Source: Halarcobacter anaerophilus (GTDB lineage: Bacteria; Campylobacterota; Campylobacteria; Campylobacterales; Arcobacteraceae). From it: a stretch of 64,000 nucleotides of DNA. The DNA is taken from contig NZ_CP041070.1 in NCBI RefSeq assembly GCF_006459125.1, positions 2,294,001 to 2,358,000 on the forward strand. The letters are read 5' to 3'. The notes beneath the pieces were generated by a model. That model was not told the DNA's origin. It worked only from the letters and a program-made list of their open reading frames with translations, and did no database searches. Positions 16,588 to 24,840 of this stretch are shown piece by piece. Positions within the stretch are counted from its first letter, which is position 1; each line of letters opens with the position of its first letter. The position numbers and the translations under genes are program-made.

Positions 16588-16821
16588 ATGTTAAAAAAAA
16601 TAATCTTTTCTCTATTTATTCTCTCTTCTTTAATACAAGCAGAGGATTTTGAACAAACTATAGAGGATAAATATGCAGCTTGTGAAAAAGCATATGATGA
16701 ATGTATAACACTTTGTGAAGAGAGTAACTCAAATATTGATGAATGTACAGCAGCTTGTGATGAAAAACTCTATAACTGCAATTCAAAAGTTGAAGAAGAG
16801 GCTCAAACACCTGTAGAATAA
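16588..16821 (+). CDS. small secreted twin-CX3C cysteine protein
   Basis: The ATG at 16588 has a strong ribosome site (TTAGGAGTATAT); a longer in-frame start at 16531 would lie within the leader motif, so I reject it. The 77-residue product has a signal peptide (MLKKIIFSLFILSSLIQA). The mature part has six cysteines at 32, 39, 43, 53, 57 and 64, with mirror-symmetric spacing C-x6-C-x3-C-x9-C-x3-C-x6-C. Twin CX3C pairs in two helices are the hallmark of disulfide-locked helical hairpins. The tail 'KVEEEAQTPVE' is acidic and rich in glutamate. I know no bacterial family for it. It may be co-transcribed with the peptidase 41 bases downstream. Confidence 0.75.
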   Translation: MLKKIIFSLFILSSLIQAEDFEQTIEDKYAACEKAYDECITLCEESNSNIDECTAACDEKLYNCNSKVEEEAQTPVE

Positions 16822-16862
16822 AACTAAACCTTATTCTACATTTTAATTTATTAGGGCAAAAA

Positions 16863-17963
16863 ATGAAATTTAAGAAACTCTCTGTAAAAAAATCAAGCGA
16901 ACTTATTGATAATGTTGAAAATTTTACGGATTTTTTGGATACCTTAAAACAACTTATCAGAGTACCTTCTGTTATCGGGTACGAGCACTCTTTTTTCTTA
17001 TATTTAAAAAGAGAACTTGATGAGTTAGGAATAGATACCTGCTATTATGACGGATTATTAGTTGCAAAAGGCAAAGAGCCCAATAAAGGATTGCTAAGTG
17101 CCCATATAGACAGACACGGTTTAGTTTGCACAGGACCAAACGAATTTCAATTTGCAGCTTTCCAGACTAAAAACAGAATCGATTTAAAAGGAAATTCAGT
17201 ATCAGAACAGACTTATAATCTTATCTCTTCAAGATTTTTAAATCAATATGTGCAAGCCTATGAGCCTTGGTCGGGAAGTTATCTTGGAATCGGTAAAATT
17301 GATGATGTTTATATGTGCAAAGAGATAAATAACTTAATGTTTAAAATTGACGGTTTAGAGCATCTTCTACCGGGTACTCCTATTGCTTTTGTGGATAAAT
17401 TAAAAATCAGCGAAGATCTGATTTCGGCACAATTAGATAATGTCTTATCTACTGCAATAATTATTTACCTTTATCAGCACGGCTTTAAAGGAACTGCTTT
17501 TTTTACTGCTCAAGAAGAAGCAGGAAGAAGCTGGAGATTTATTCTTGACTGGTTTAAGAAAAACAGTATTACTACTTCTGAACTTTTGGTTTTGGATACA
17601 AGTCCGTATAACTCAAGAGATGAAGCTCAACTACAAGATATTGTTTTAAGAAACAGAGATGCAAATGCAAGATTTAAATCTCCTTTGTTAAAAACGCTTA
17701 AAAACTTTTGTCATAAAAACAATATAAATTTTTCTTGTAAGGATGCTTATATCCAAGAGAAAAACAGAATATTAAATGAAAACAACAAACCTCTTTTATC
17801 TCTTGGCAGCACGGAACTTGGAAGAATAATAAAAGAGTCAAAAAACAGTGTTCAAGGTACGACTCTTCAAATACCTACGACAGGTTATCACACGGTGGAA
17901 GAGACCACATCGATAAAAGCAGTTAAATCTATACTGTATATATTAAAAACTCTATATACATAA
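16863..17963 (+). CDS. M42-family metallo-aminopeptidase
   Basis: This 366-residue protein has the complete two-metal centre of M42 peptidases: HxD at 81-83 ('[10 protein letters not shown]'), bridging Asp192 ('SAQLDNVLS'), the catalytic pair Glu218-Glu219 ('FTAQEEAGR'), Asp245 ('LVLDTSPYN') and a C-terminal His343 ('TGYHTVEET'). Residues 84-170 form the inserted PDZ-like dimerisation domain of the family. M42 enzymes release N-terminal residues, some with preference for acidic ones (glutamyl aminopeptidase). It precedes rimK by 14 bases, a place where other bacteria often have the RimB protease, so a role in trimming the RimK product or substrate is an attractive inference. Confidence 0.8.
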   Translation: MKFKKLSVKKSSELIDNVENFTDFLDTLKQLIRVPSVIGYEHSFFLYLKRELDELGIDTCYYDGLLVAKGKEPNKGLLSAHIDRHGLVCTGPNEFQFAAFQTKNRIDLKGNSVSEQTYNLISSRFLNQYVQAYEPWSGSYLGIGKIDDVYMCKEINNLMFKIDGLEHLLPGTPIAFVDKLKISEDLISAQLDNVLSTAIIIYLYQHGFKGTAFFTAQEEAGRSWRFILDWFKKNSITTSELLVLDTSPYNSRDEAQLQDIVLRNRDANARFKSPLLKTLKNFCHKNNINFSCKDAYIQEKNRILNENNKPLLSLGSTELGRIIKESKNSVQGTTLQIPTTGYHTVEETTSIKAVKSILYILKTLYT

Positions 17964-17977
17964 AAATTGAGGAAGAA

Positions 17978-18883
17978 ATGAAAATAGGAATTTTATCAAG
18001 AAATGCAAATCTTTATTCTACTAAAAGATTAGTAGAAGCTTGCATTCAAAGAGGACATGAAGTGGAAGTTATAGATACGCTTTCATGTTATATGAATATA
18101 ACGGCAAATAAACCCAAAATACACTATAAAGGGCGAATATTAAATGAATTTGATGCTATAATACCAAGAATTGGTTCTGATATTACATTCTACGGCACAA
18201 GTGTAGTTAGACAATTTGAGATGATGAATGTTTATACTCTAAACAAATCAATTGCAATTACAAGATCAAGAGATAAATTAAGATCAATGCAAATACTTGC
18301 AGGACATAATGTAAACTTACCGATAACCGGTTTTGCAAGCTCACCCGATGATATCGAAGATTTGATAAAAATGGTAGGCGGAGCACCTTTAGTAATTAAA
18401 CTTTTAGAAGGAACTCAAGGTTTAGGAGTAGTTCTAGCTGAGACAAGTAAAGCAGCACAAAGTGTTCTTCATGCCTTTATGGAATTAAAAGCCAATATCC
18501 TGGTTCAAGAGTATGTAAAAGAGTCAAACGGTGCAGATATCCGATGCTTTGTAATAGATAATAAAGTCGTAGCCTCTATAAAAAGACAAGCAAAAGAGGG
18601 AGAGTTTAGATCCAATTTACATAGAGGGGGAACTGCTTCTTTCATAAAAATTACTCCTGAAGAGGAGAAAATTGCGATTGCTTCAGCTAAAGTACTAGGG
18701 TTAAATGTAGCGGGAGTAGATATTTTACGTTCAAATAAGGGTCCGGCTGTTTTGGAAGTTAATTCCTCACCGGGACTTGAAGGAATAGAAACAATATCAA
18801 AAAAAGATATTGCAACGTTAATAGTAAAATATATAGAAAAAGAAGCAAGTAAACAAAATAAAAAGAGTAAAAACAACTTATAG
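17978..18883 (+). CDS. rimK: RimK-family alpha-L-glutamate ligase
   Basis: The 301-residue ATP-grasp ligase closely follows E. coli RimK along its whole length: '[20 protein letters not shown]', 'DTLSCYMNI', '[20 protein letters not shown]', '[15 protein letters not shown]', '[13 protein letters not shown]', the ATP-binding '[17 protein letters not shown]', 'LVQEYVKES', '[15 protein letters not shown]' and the metal-binding '[14 protein letters not shown]'. RimK adds glutamates to the C-terminus of ribosomal protein S6 and makes poly-glutamate. The ribosome site GAGGAAGAA precedes the ATG. Its neighbours (M42 peptidase, SnoaL-like protein, small acidic proteins) hint at a dedicated substrate encoded nearby, but S6 remains possible. 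Confidence 0.92.
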   Translation: MKIGILSRNANLYSTKRLVEACIQRGHEVEVIDTLSCYMNITANKPKIHYKGRILNEFDAIIPRIGSDITFYGTSVVRQFEMMNVYTLNKSIAITRSRDKLRSMQILAGHNVNLPITGFASSPDDIEDLIKMVGGAPLVIKLLEGTQGLGVVLAETSKAAQSVLHAFMELKANILVQEYVKESNGADIRCFVIDNKVVASIKRQAKEGEFRSNLHRGGTASFIKITPEEEKIAIASAKVLGLNVAGVDILRSNKGPAVLEVNSSPGLEGIETISKKDIATLIVKYIEKEASKQNKKSKNNL

Positions 18884-18898
18884 GAAGAAGAAGAGAAG

Positions 18899-19309
18899 AT
18901 GAAAAAAATCAACTATAAAGATTTGGTAAAAAGATATTATGAAGAGCTGTGGAATAAACAAAACAGAGATATGATTGATGTGGTTTTTGACGATGAAATT
19001 ACTTTTAGAGGTTCTTTGAATATTGAAGCTAAAGGTAAAAAAGAGGTAAGAGATTATATGGATAATATCTTAAACGGTATCCCTAATCTTTATCACGGAA
19101 TTGAAACTATTATTGAAGAAAATGGAGTAGTTGCCGTAAGAGCCGTATACAACGGTACACACAGAGGAAAACTATTTGATATTGAACCAACAAACAGAAG
19201 AATAAAATATAACGGTGCATCTTTTTTTAAATTTAAAGATGACAAAATTTGTGATGTATGGGTATTAGGTGATTTAGTAACTTTAAAAGATCAAATCACT
19301 CAAAAATAG
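18899..19309 (+). CDS. SnoaL-like (NTF2-fold) protein
   Basis: This 136-residue single-domain protein has the SnoaL/ester-cyclase-like NTF2 fold pattern: 'LVKRYYEELWNKQNRDMIDVVFDDEITFRG' (shortened: YYEELWNKQN, DVVFDDEI), 'GKKEVRDYMDNILNGIPNLYHGIETIIEE', 'VAVRAVYNGTHRGKLF', and 'FFKFKDDKICDVWVLGDLVTL'. The family includes small-molecule hydrolases, cyclases and non-enzymatic binding proteins, so the activity is open. It is 15 bases after rimK with a strong ribosome site (GGAAGAAGAAGAAG) and ends the first operon; the second leader region follows. Confidence 0.8.
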   Translation: MKKINYKDLVKRYYEELWNKQNRDMIDVVFDDEITFRGSLNIEAKGKKEVRDYMDNILNGIPNLYHGIETIIEENGVVAVRAVYNGTHRGKLFDIEPTNRRIKYNGASFFKFKDDKICDVWVLGDLVTLKDQITQK

Positions 19310-19468
19310 GGAAAATCAATAAAAATCTAATCAAAAAAAGCAGATTAATGAAAAAGAGCATCTAAATATAATCTATTTTTTCATTTGAAGTAGCCCCGTA
19401 AAATAGGCTTTTTGTAGCTTCGAATAAATTTTAAGTTTTATTTTAGGTTAATTTTTTTCATTTTGTTT

Positions 19469-19474
19469 TATAAT
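19469..19474 (+). promoter_or_regulatory. -10 box of the 19.5-kb leader
   Basis: TATAAT after 'AAGTTTTATTTTAGGTT' and T-rich DNA, matching the promoter-like segment before copy A. The distance from this box to the conserved core is 39 bases, against 51 in copy A. Expected transcription start is near 19481. Confidence 0.6.
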
Positions 19475-19498
19475 TTTATTACAAATAAGAAGAGAGTT

Positions 19499-19575
19499 CC
19501 TGAAAACAGATAAAGCATTTGGCCGTGCATTGTTATAAGTTTTCAGGAGTATGTTGTACTCTTTTTTAAAGAGTA
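19499..19575 (+). ncRNA. candidate structured leader RNA, copy B, with two exclusive hairpins
   Basis: The stem CCTGAAAAC (19499-19507) / GTTTTCAGG (19539-19547) encloses 31 nt with the core AAGCATTTGGCCGTGCATT (19513-19531). The second shared box ATGTTGTAC follows at 19551-19559. Compared with copy A, the pair outside GAAAAC/GTTTTC changes from A-T to T-A and two C-G pairs are added, which supports the stem. GAGTA (19547-19551) pairs with TACTC (19557-19561) and is followed by six Ts, like a weak terminator. The same TACTC can instead join TACTCTTT / AAAGAGTA (19557-19575). This terminator/antiterminator layout suggests a switch, or a small RNA of about 85 nt ending at the T run. Confidence 0.55.
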
Positions 19576-19699
19576 GGTTTATACTAACAAATTAATCTTA
19601 GTGTTTAGTTAAAGAGAAAATAAATGTTAAAATTTTTTGGCACTTGTCTATCTTTTTAATAAACATAAATACATTTTCTTATTTTTTTAGGCAGTAAGT

Positions 19700-19927
19700 A
19701 TGGTTTCACGTTATTACAATGGTTTTTCTCACCATAAAATAGAAGAACCTGTAAATAAACTTGTATATGAGATTACAAGTCTTATAAAATTTAAGCAAGA
19801 CTACAATAGTGCAGTAGATATGATTTTAAAAAACAATTTAAAATTAGAAGATGTTGTATCAAGAACAGCCAGGCTTACATTCGACGAAGTTGTTAAATTG
19901 GCAGATTTGCTAATTTCAAGAAAATAG
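19700..19927 (+). CDS. small hypothetical protein, paralogue of the 20141 gene
   Basis: This 75-residue soluble helical protein is of no family I recognise. Its 57-residue core aligns with the third small protein: shared positions include 'LIK..(Q/N)DY..A..M(I/L)..N.L..E....RT..L...E..KLAD'. N-terminal residues 'SRYYNGFSHHK' are rich in Tyr and His. The start ATG is preceded by AGGCAGTAAGT. It is the first gene behind leader copy B, 220 bases from the predicted transcription start, and 23 bases before the Tyr/Asp-tailed protein. Confidence 0.7.
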   Translation: MVSRYYNGFSHHKIEEPVNKLVYEITSLIKFKQDYNSAVDMILKNNLKLEDVVSRTARLTFDEVVKLADLLISRK

Positions 19928-19950
19928 ATTTTATAAATTAGGAAAGGGTA

Positions 19951-20157
19951 ATGGAATCTATTATTTATGAATTAAGAGCTAATAATATAAAAGAAGAAGA
20001 TATTCAATCTATTATGGAAAAGGTAAAAAACAGAATTTCTGAAGAAAATATTGATATAGAACTTCAAAAATTGGGTTATCCTAAACTTTTCACAGTCGAT
20101 TATGATGATTACGATTTATACGACTATGATGATGGATATGATGATGAACAGTATTAG
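19951..20157 (+). CDS. small protein with Tyr/Asp-rich C-terminal tail
   Basis: The 68-residue protein has a helical N-terminal half ('MESIIYELRANNIKEEDIQS', 'MEKVKNRISEENIDIELQKL'). The end is striking: 'VDYDDYDLYDYDDGYDDEQY' (residues 49-68), 11 Asp/Glu and 6 Tyr in 20 residues. The ribosome site GGAAAGGGTA is strong. The repeated GAT/TAT codons create ATG triplets in the next frame, where the third small gene starts, so the two are translationally linked. An acidic tail recalls a glutamylation or metal-binding site and rimK lies 1 kb upstream, but the tail ends in EQY, not in Glu-Glu as for S6; its role is unknown. Confidence 0.7.
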   Translation: MESIIYELRANNIKEEDIQSIMEKVKNRISEENIDIELQKLGYPKLFTVDYDDYDLYDYDDGYDDEQY

Positions 20158-20359
20158 TAACGGTGCAAAAGAGTTAAATCTAAAAGAGCAAATACATCAA
20201 ATCATTTATCTAATAAAACATAGAAATGATTATAGTAATGCAGCAAAACTAATGCTTGAAAATGATTTATCTATTGAAGCTTTAAGAAAAAGAACTCTTA
20301 AACTTTCTCAATTAGAAATTGCAAAACTTGCTGATTCAATTTATGAGAGTAAAGGATAA
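20141..20359 (+). CDS. small hypothetical protein, paralogue of the 19700 gene
   Basis: Of three consecutive ATGs (20138, 20141, 20144) I use the middle one, which is spaced 5 bases from GATGG; the choice changes one or two residues only. It overlaps the preceding gene by 17 bases. The 72-residue product aligns with the 19700 protein over its helical core ('QIIYLIKHRNDYSNAAKLML', 'ENDLSIEALRKRTLKLSQLE', 'IAKLADSIYES'). Pairs of small paralogues around a third protein suggest a complex or a multicopy binding domain. Its stop is 4 bases from the stop of the convergent ATP-grasp gene. Confidence 0.65.
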   Translation: MMNSISNGAKELNLKEQIHQIIYLIKHRNDYSNAAKLMLENDLSIEALRKRTLKLSQLEIAKLADSIYESKG

Positions 20360-20363
20360 CTCC

Positions 20364-21395
20364 TTACTCTCTTAACTCACTTAATCTTTTAAGCAGATAT
20401 TCCAATTCTGCTCGTTTTTCAACTTTTTCATGTACTTTTTCTTCAAGAAAATCAACAACATTTTGATGAAGTTTCAGTTTAGAAAGTCTGTTTATGTTTG
20501 TAATTCCACCGGGATTTAATACATTTACTTCAAGAATTTTATCCCCTATCATATCTAATCCTGCAAAATAAATACCGTCAGAGATAAGTTTTTTACCTAT
20601 CTTAGAACATATCTTTTTTTGAGAATCAGTAAGAGTATATTTATGGGCGCTTCCGCCTGTTTGTATATTTGCCCTATGGTCACCTTCGGCAGGCTTTCTA
20701 TGATAAGCCCCTATTGCTTTACCGTTTAGCATTATAACTCTTACGTCACCGTTTTCGGCACCTTCTATGTACTCTTGCAAAATTACGTAATTTTCTCCTG
20801 ATTCATCAATATAGAAATCCAGTAAAGAGTTAATATTCGACATTGCATTTTTTTCTAAAACAATAACCCCTCTTCCTCCTGAACCGTCAAGAGGTTTTAA
20901 AATCAGTTTCTCTTCTTCTGACTCTTCTATTATTTTTTTGATATATTTTTTACTCCCCGATACATGAGTTCTAGGAAGAAAAGTATTGCTAGGATCATGA
21001 AAAGTGGTTGTATAGAGTTTATTATTTGCTTTTCTAATACCGTCAACATCGTTTATGATTATTGTTTCATTTTTAACAGAATCCAAGAAGTTAAAAACAA
21101 GTGGTGAAATAGGAGGATCTTTTCGTATCATAATACAATCAAAAGCATGCAAAGCAGTAAGTTTTATATCATAAGTGATTTTTTTATAAAAACTATTTAC
21201 CGAATCGGGTATTTTACCTTCATACTTTAACAATTTGGCAAAGCCGTGAACTATATTGTTTCTTACGGTTAAATCGTGAGTATATAAAATATAAACTTTA
21301 TGCCCTCTTGTCATGCACTCTTTGATAATTGCAAGAGTCGTACTTTTCAAAGGCTCTATATTTGCCCAATCTTCAATAATAAATGCAACACGCAC
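20364..21395 (-). CDS. GshB-like ATP-grasp ligase
   Basis: This 343-residue enzyme resembles prokaryotic glutathione synthetase: 'DCIMIRKDPPISPLVFNFLD', 'IINDVDGIRKANNKLYTT', the ATP-binding 'LILKPLDGSGGRGVIVLE', 'VILQEYIEGAENGDVRVIML', 'EGDHRANIQTGGSAHKYTLT' and 'FAGLDMIGDKILEVNVLNPG'. E. coli GshB has 315 residues; here a charged C-terminal extension ('EEKVHEKVEKRAELEYLLKR') is added. GshB joins glycine to gamma-glutamylcysteine. No gshA is nearby, and it converges on the small-protein operon next to a second ATP-grasp (rimK), so a different amine acceptor is possible. Glutathione synthetase is still the best single guess. Confidence 0.75.
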   Translation of the reverse strand: MRVAFIIEDWANIEPLKSTTLAIIKECMTRGHKVYILYTHDLTVRNNIVHGFAKLLKYEGKIPDSVNSFYKKITYDIKLTALHAFDCIMIRKDPPISPLVFNFLDSVKNETIIINDVDGIRKANNKLYTTTFHDPSNTFLPRTHVSGSKKYIKKIIEESEEEKLILKPLDGSGGRGVIVLEKNAMSNINSLLDFYIDESGENYVILQEYIEGAENGDVRVIMLNGKAIGAYHRKPAEGDHRANIQTGGSAHKYTLTDSQKKICSKIGKKLISDGIYFAGLDMIGDKILEVNVLNPGGITNINRLSKLKLHQNVVDFLEEKVHEKVEKRAELEYLLKRLSELRE

Positions 21396-21487
21396 TTTAT
21401 AATCCTTTTAATATTAAATTGATATTTAAAGAATTATACAATAATTTAATTGCAAAAAAGTAGTGATTTTTAATATTTTAAAAAAAG

Positions 21488-21515
21488 AATGAGATACAAA
21501 ATTTTGTACCTCATT
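21488..21515 (-). terminator. intrinsic terminator of purL
   Basis: On the minus strand AATGAGGTACAAAA / TTTTGTATCTCATT forms a long stem with one G/T mispair, followed by CTTTTTTT. It begins 6 bases after the purL stop codon. Confidence 0.8.
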
Positions 21516-21520
21516 TTATC

Positions 21521-23734
21521 TTATAAGTCTTGTTCGATTACTCTTTTAAATTTGTTAAAGTAGATATCTTTTGCTTTTTCTAAATCCATAGAAACTTCAT
21601 TGATAGAGATTTTATCTCCACCTATTGAACCTAATTTCGTATATGGAATTCTTCTGCTTTCACAAAGTTTTTCAAAATTTGAAAGTTCATTAGAAGGAAC
21701 TTCTACTAAAGCCCTGCTTAACGATTCAGAGAAAAGTTCTTTGCTATCTTCCAAAGAGATATTAGCTTCGATTCCTTTATCTCCAAGCACTGCCATTTTA
21801 GCTATTGCAATTGCAAGTCCACCGACATTCACATCTTTTGCAGATTTTAACAGATCTTGTTTATTTGCTTCGATTACAGTATTCCAAAGGTTTAACTCTT
21901 TTGCAAAGTTCACATCAGGATGCACTCCCGCAACTTTACCGTATAATTTTTTAAGATATAAAGATGCCCCGTATTCAGGTTTTGTTTCTCCTAAAAGATA
22001 GATATAGTTTCCTTCTTCTTTAAAACAAGAAGGTAAAACTTTATTTGCATTATCATTTACACCTACCATTGCAATAGCAGGAGTAGGGAAAACACCCACG
22101 CCGTTTGTTTCATTATATAAAGATACGTTTCCGCCTACGACAGGAGTATTTAACTCTTTACAAGCTGTTTTTATTCCTTCACAAGCTTCTGCAAACTGCC
22201 ACATAACTTCAGGATTTTGAGGATTACCGAAGTTTAAACAATCCGTTATTGCTTTTGGAACAGCTCCCGTCATGGCAACATTTCTTCCTGCCTCCATAAC
22301 AGCTGCCGCTGCTCCTAACTGTGGATTAATATAACACTGTCTTGTATTACAATCCGCACTCATAGCAAGTGCTTTTCCTGTTTCTTTGATTCTAATTACG
22401 GAACCGTCAAGTTTTCCCGGACCTTTTATAGTATTTGTTTGTACCATTGAATCATATTGATTATAAACCCATGATTTATCTACAACCTCCATATCTGAAA
22501 AAAGTTGCTCAAAGGCTTCTTGATTTGGAATATCTTGATTCATATCAACAGTTTCAATTCCATCTAAATAAGCAGGTTTTGCAATAGGTCTGTCTAAAAT
22601 AGGAGCCTCTTCAGAAACAGGTTGAACCGGAATATCAGCAACTTTTTCACCTTCCCAGTATAGTTCCATATTCCCGGTATTTGTAACCTCACCTATTACG
22701 GCAACATCAAGTTCCCATTTTTTGAAAATATCAATAATTTTTTGTTCGCAACCTTTTTTTGCACAAATAAGCATTCTCTCTTGAGATTCTGATAGCATAA
22801 AATCATATGCAGTCATTCCCTCTTCTCTTGAAGGAACTTTGTCCAAATGCATAATCATTCCAGAACCTGAACGTCCTGCCATTTCAAAAGATGAAGAAGT
22901 AAGTCCTGCTGCTCCCATATCTTGAATACCGATAATCAAATCCTCTTTAAAAAGCTCTAAACAAGCCTCTAATAGAAGTTTTTCGGTAAAAGGATCTCCA
23001 ACTTGCACAGTAGGTCTTTTTGATTCAGAATCTTCATCAAATGCAGCAGAACTCATAACCGCTCCGCCAAGACCGTCACGTCCAGTTTTAGAACCTACAT
23101 ACATTACAGGATTTCCTGCTCCTTCTGCAATTCCTAAAAAGATTTCATCAGCTTTTGCAATTCCTAGGTTAAAAGCGTTTACAAGGTTATTTCCTGCATA
23201 ACACTCTTCAAAGTTTGTTTGTCCGCCTATTGTAGGAACTCCCATACAGTTACCGTACCCACCTATTCCGGCAACAACACCTCTTAAAAGGTATCTGTGT
23301 TTTTGAGCAGTTTGGCTATCTCCTTCAATTCCCGCAAATTGAATTAAATTCATAGAGGCAACAGGTCTTGCACCCATTGTAAATACGTCTCTCATGATTC
23401 CACCCACACCTGTTGCCGCTCCTTGATACGGTTCTATAAAAGAGGGGTGATTATGTGATTCCATTTTAAATACAGCGGCATAACCGTCTCCGATATCAAT
23501 AACTCCCGCATTTTCTCCGGGACCTTGGATTACCCAAGGTGCTTTTGTAGGGAATCCGTTTAAATATTTTTTGCTTGATTTGTATGAACAGTGTTCTGAC
23601 CACATTGCAGAAAAGATACCAATTTCAACATAATTTGGATCTCTTCCTAAAATTTCTTTGATGTTTTCTAATTCTTCAAGTGTCAAAGAGTGAGCAAGTG
23701 CTATCTCTTCAAGATTCATCTCTTTTTTTTGCAT
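21521..23734 (-). CDS. purL: phosphoribosylformylglycinamidine synthase subunit II
   Basis: The 737-residue small-type PurL catalyses the ATP-dependent conversion of FGAR to FGAM and needs PurQ and PurS partners, which are not in the window. Visible motifs: '[20 protein letters not shown]' near the N-terminus, '[20 protein letters not shown]', '[20 protein letters not shown]', '[15 protein letters not shown]', '[19 protein letters not shown]', and in the second half '[17 protein letters not shown]' and '[11 protein letters not shown]'. Length is as expected. It has its own terminator and is not in an operon with other purine genes. Confidence 0.97.
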   Translation of the reverse strand: MQKKEMNLEEIALAHSLTLEELENIKEILGRDPNYVEIGIFSAMWSEHCSYKSSKKYLNGFPTKAPWVIQGPGENAGVIDIGDGYAAVFKMESHNHPSFIEPYQGAATGVGGIMRDVFTMGARPVASMNLIQFAGIEGDSQTAQKHRYLLRGVVAGIGGYGNCMGVPTIGGQTNFEECYAGNNLVNAFNLGIAKADEIFLGIAEGAGNPVMYVGSKTGRDGLGGAVMSSAAFDEDSESKRPTVQVGDPFTEKLLLEACLELFKEDLIIGIQDMGAAGLTSSSFEMAGRSGSGMIMHLDKVPSREEGMTAYDFMLSESQERMLICAKKGCEQKIIDIFKKWELDVAVIGEVTNTGNMELYWEGEKVADIPVQPVSEEAPILDRPIAKPAYLDGIETVDMNQDIPNQEAFEQLFSDMEVVDKSWVYNQYDSMVQTNTIKGPGKLDGSVIRIKETGKALAMSADCNTRQCYINPQLGAAAAVMEAGRNVAMTGAVPKAITDCLNFGNPQNPEVMWQFAEACEGIKTACKELNTPVVGGNVSLYNETNGVGVFPTPAIAMVGVNDNANKVLPSCFKEEGNYIYLLGETKPEYGASLYLKKLYGKVAGVHPDVNFAKELNLWNTVIEANKQDLLKSAKDVNVGGLAIAIAKMAVLGDKGIEANISLEDSKELFSESLSRALVEVPSNELSNFEKLCESRRIPYTKLGSIGGDKISINEVSMDLEKAKDIYFNKFKRVIEQDL

Positions 23735-23800
23735 TTTACGCCTTAAATATGGTTGTTAAAAGTAAGGCGATTATATCCAAAAAGCTCTTAAGCTTTAGTT

Positions 23801-24760
23801 TTACCCCTCCGCTAAGATTTCTATTTTGTTATCTTTTAATTCAATGTATAACTCTTTTTTTCCCACAAAAGTATAATATTTTGTTTTATAATCTTCATCC
23901 ATTACTACTTTAAACATATTTTTATTTAAAGAGTTTGGATAAGGTACGATATTTATATTTGAAAATTTTATTATTTTTTTCTCTTTTTTAGAAAAAATTC
24001 TCTCTTTATACTTTTTGAATTTTTCTATATCCATCCCGTCATGTCTTTTAAAAGAGTTTGAATAAAATTTCATATATTCATCTATATCAGATTTTTTCCA
24101 AGCATTTTTCCATTTGTAAATTGATGATAAAATAACACTTATATCGTTTCTAGAGACTTTTCTTATATCTTCTTCACTTATAAGCAGAATTGATTTATCA
24201 TAATCAATACTCTCATCCAACATTTCAAGCTTTGGATTATCTAAAGCTATACAACCTTTTGTAAAGTTTTCTCTATCTTCATTTAAGGGCATTCCGTGTA
24301 TCCAAATTCCCGAACCGTTTTTATTTCTCACTTTATCAAAAGTATTCGGATATGAAGTAACTAATGCCAAAGGACCGTAAAAGGCATCAAGTTTTGTTAA
24401 TTTTTTTGTTAAATCATAAACGCCTATAGGGGTTTTAAGATCTCCCTCTTTTTGTTTATCTCCGTCATTTTGTCCGACAATAACATTATCTTCTAAAAGT
24501 AAGTTATAGTTATTTTTATCAATTTCAAAAAGTTTTAGCTCTCTTCTTTTCTTTTCTGCTAAAATAAGAAACTTTCTTGACTCATAATAACCGTAATCAA
24601 CTCTTTTATCAGCTAGATATTTCTGCCAATACTCTTTTTTCATAAGTTCATTCTCAAGCTGCTGCTGAACCGCCTCTAAACCTTTAAGCCTATACACATC
24701 GACTAAGTCAGCCACCGCCACATTTACAATTAATATTAAAAACAATAATGTTTTTTTCAC
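23801..24760 (-). CDS. L,D-carboxypeptidase / L,D-transpeptidase of the Pgp2/Csd6 type
   Basis: The 319-residue exported protein has a signal peptide (MKKTLLFLILIVNVAVA). The YkuD-type catalytic domain (about 85-200) begins 'NVIVGQNDGDKQKEGDLKTPIG' (shortened: GDLKTPIGVYDL) and holds the His of 'GIWIHGMPLNED' and the Cys of 'NFTKGCIALDN'. The last 110 residues have an NTF2-like pattern ('WKNAWKKSDIDEYMKFYS...F'). This architecture is that of Csd6 (Helicobacter) and Pgp2 (Campylobacter), which trim tetrapeptide side chains to tripeptides and are required for helical cell shape. Divergent to it, 80 bases away, lies a Csd3/Pgp3-like gene, supporting the assignment. Confidence 0.85.
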   Translation of the reverse strand: MKKTLLFLILIVNVAVADLVDVYRLKGLEAVQQQLENELMKKEYWQKYLADKRVDYGYYESRKFLILAEKKRRELKLFEIDKNNYNLLLEDNVIVGQNDGDKQKEGDLKTPIGVYDLTKKLTKLDAFYGPLALVTSYPNTFDKVRNKNGSGIWIHGMPLNEDRENFTKGCIALDNPKLEMLDESIDYDKSILLISEEDIRKVSRNDISVILSSIYKWKNAWKKSDIDEYMKFYSNSFKRHDGMDIEKFKKYKERIFSKKEKKIIKFSNINIVPYPNSLNKNMFKVVMDEDYKTKYYTFVGKKELYIELKDNKIEILAEG

Positions 24761-24840
24761 AAAAAACCCCTAAAATTTTATATTTCCTTTAGTTGCGCAA
24801 TTGTATAATATTGCTTCTAATTTTTTAATAAAGAAGGGCA

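Larger units (their letters stand above)
19310..19699 (+). other. 390-base intergenic region holding leader copy B
   Basis: No protein gene is visible here. From left to right it holds a weak hairpin-plus-T-run near 19392-19412 (AGCC...GGCTTTTT, possible end of the SnoaL operon), a T-rich promoter tract with TATAAT at 19469, the structured motif (19499-19575), and about 120 bases of AT-rich untranslated sequence that may contain a second promoter for the small genes downstream. Confidence 0.6.
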
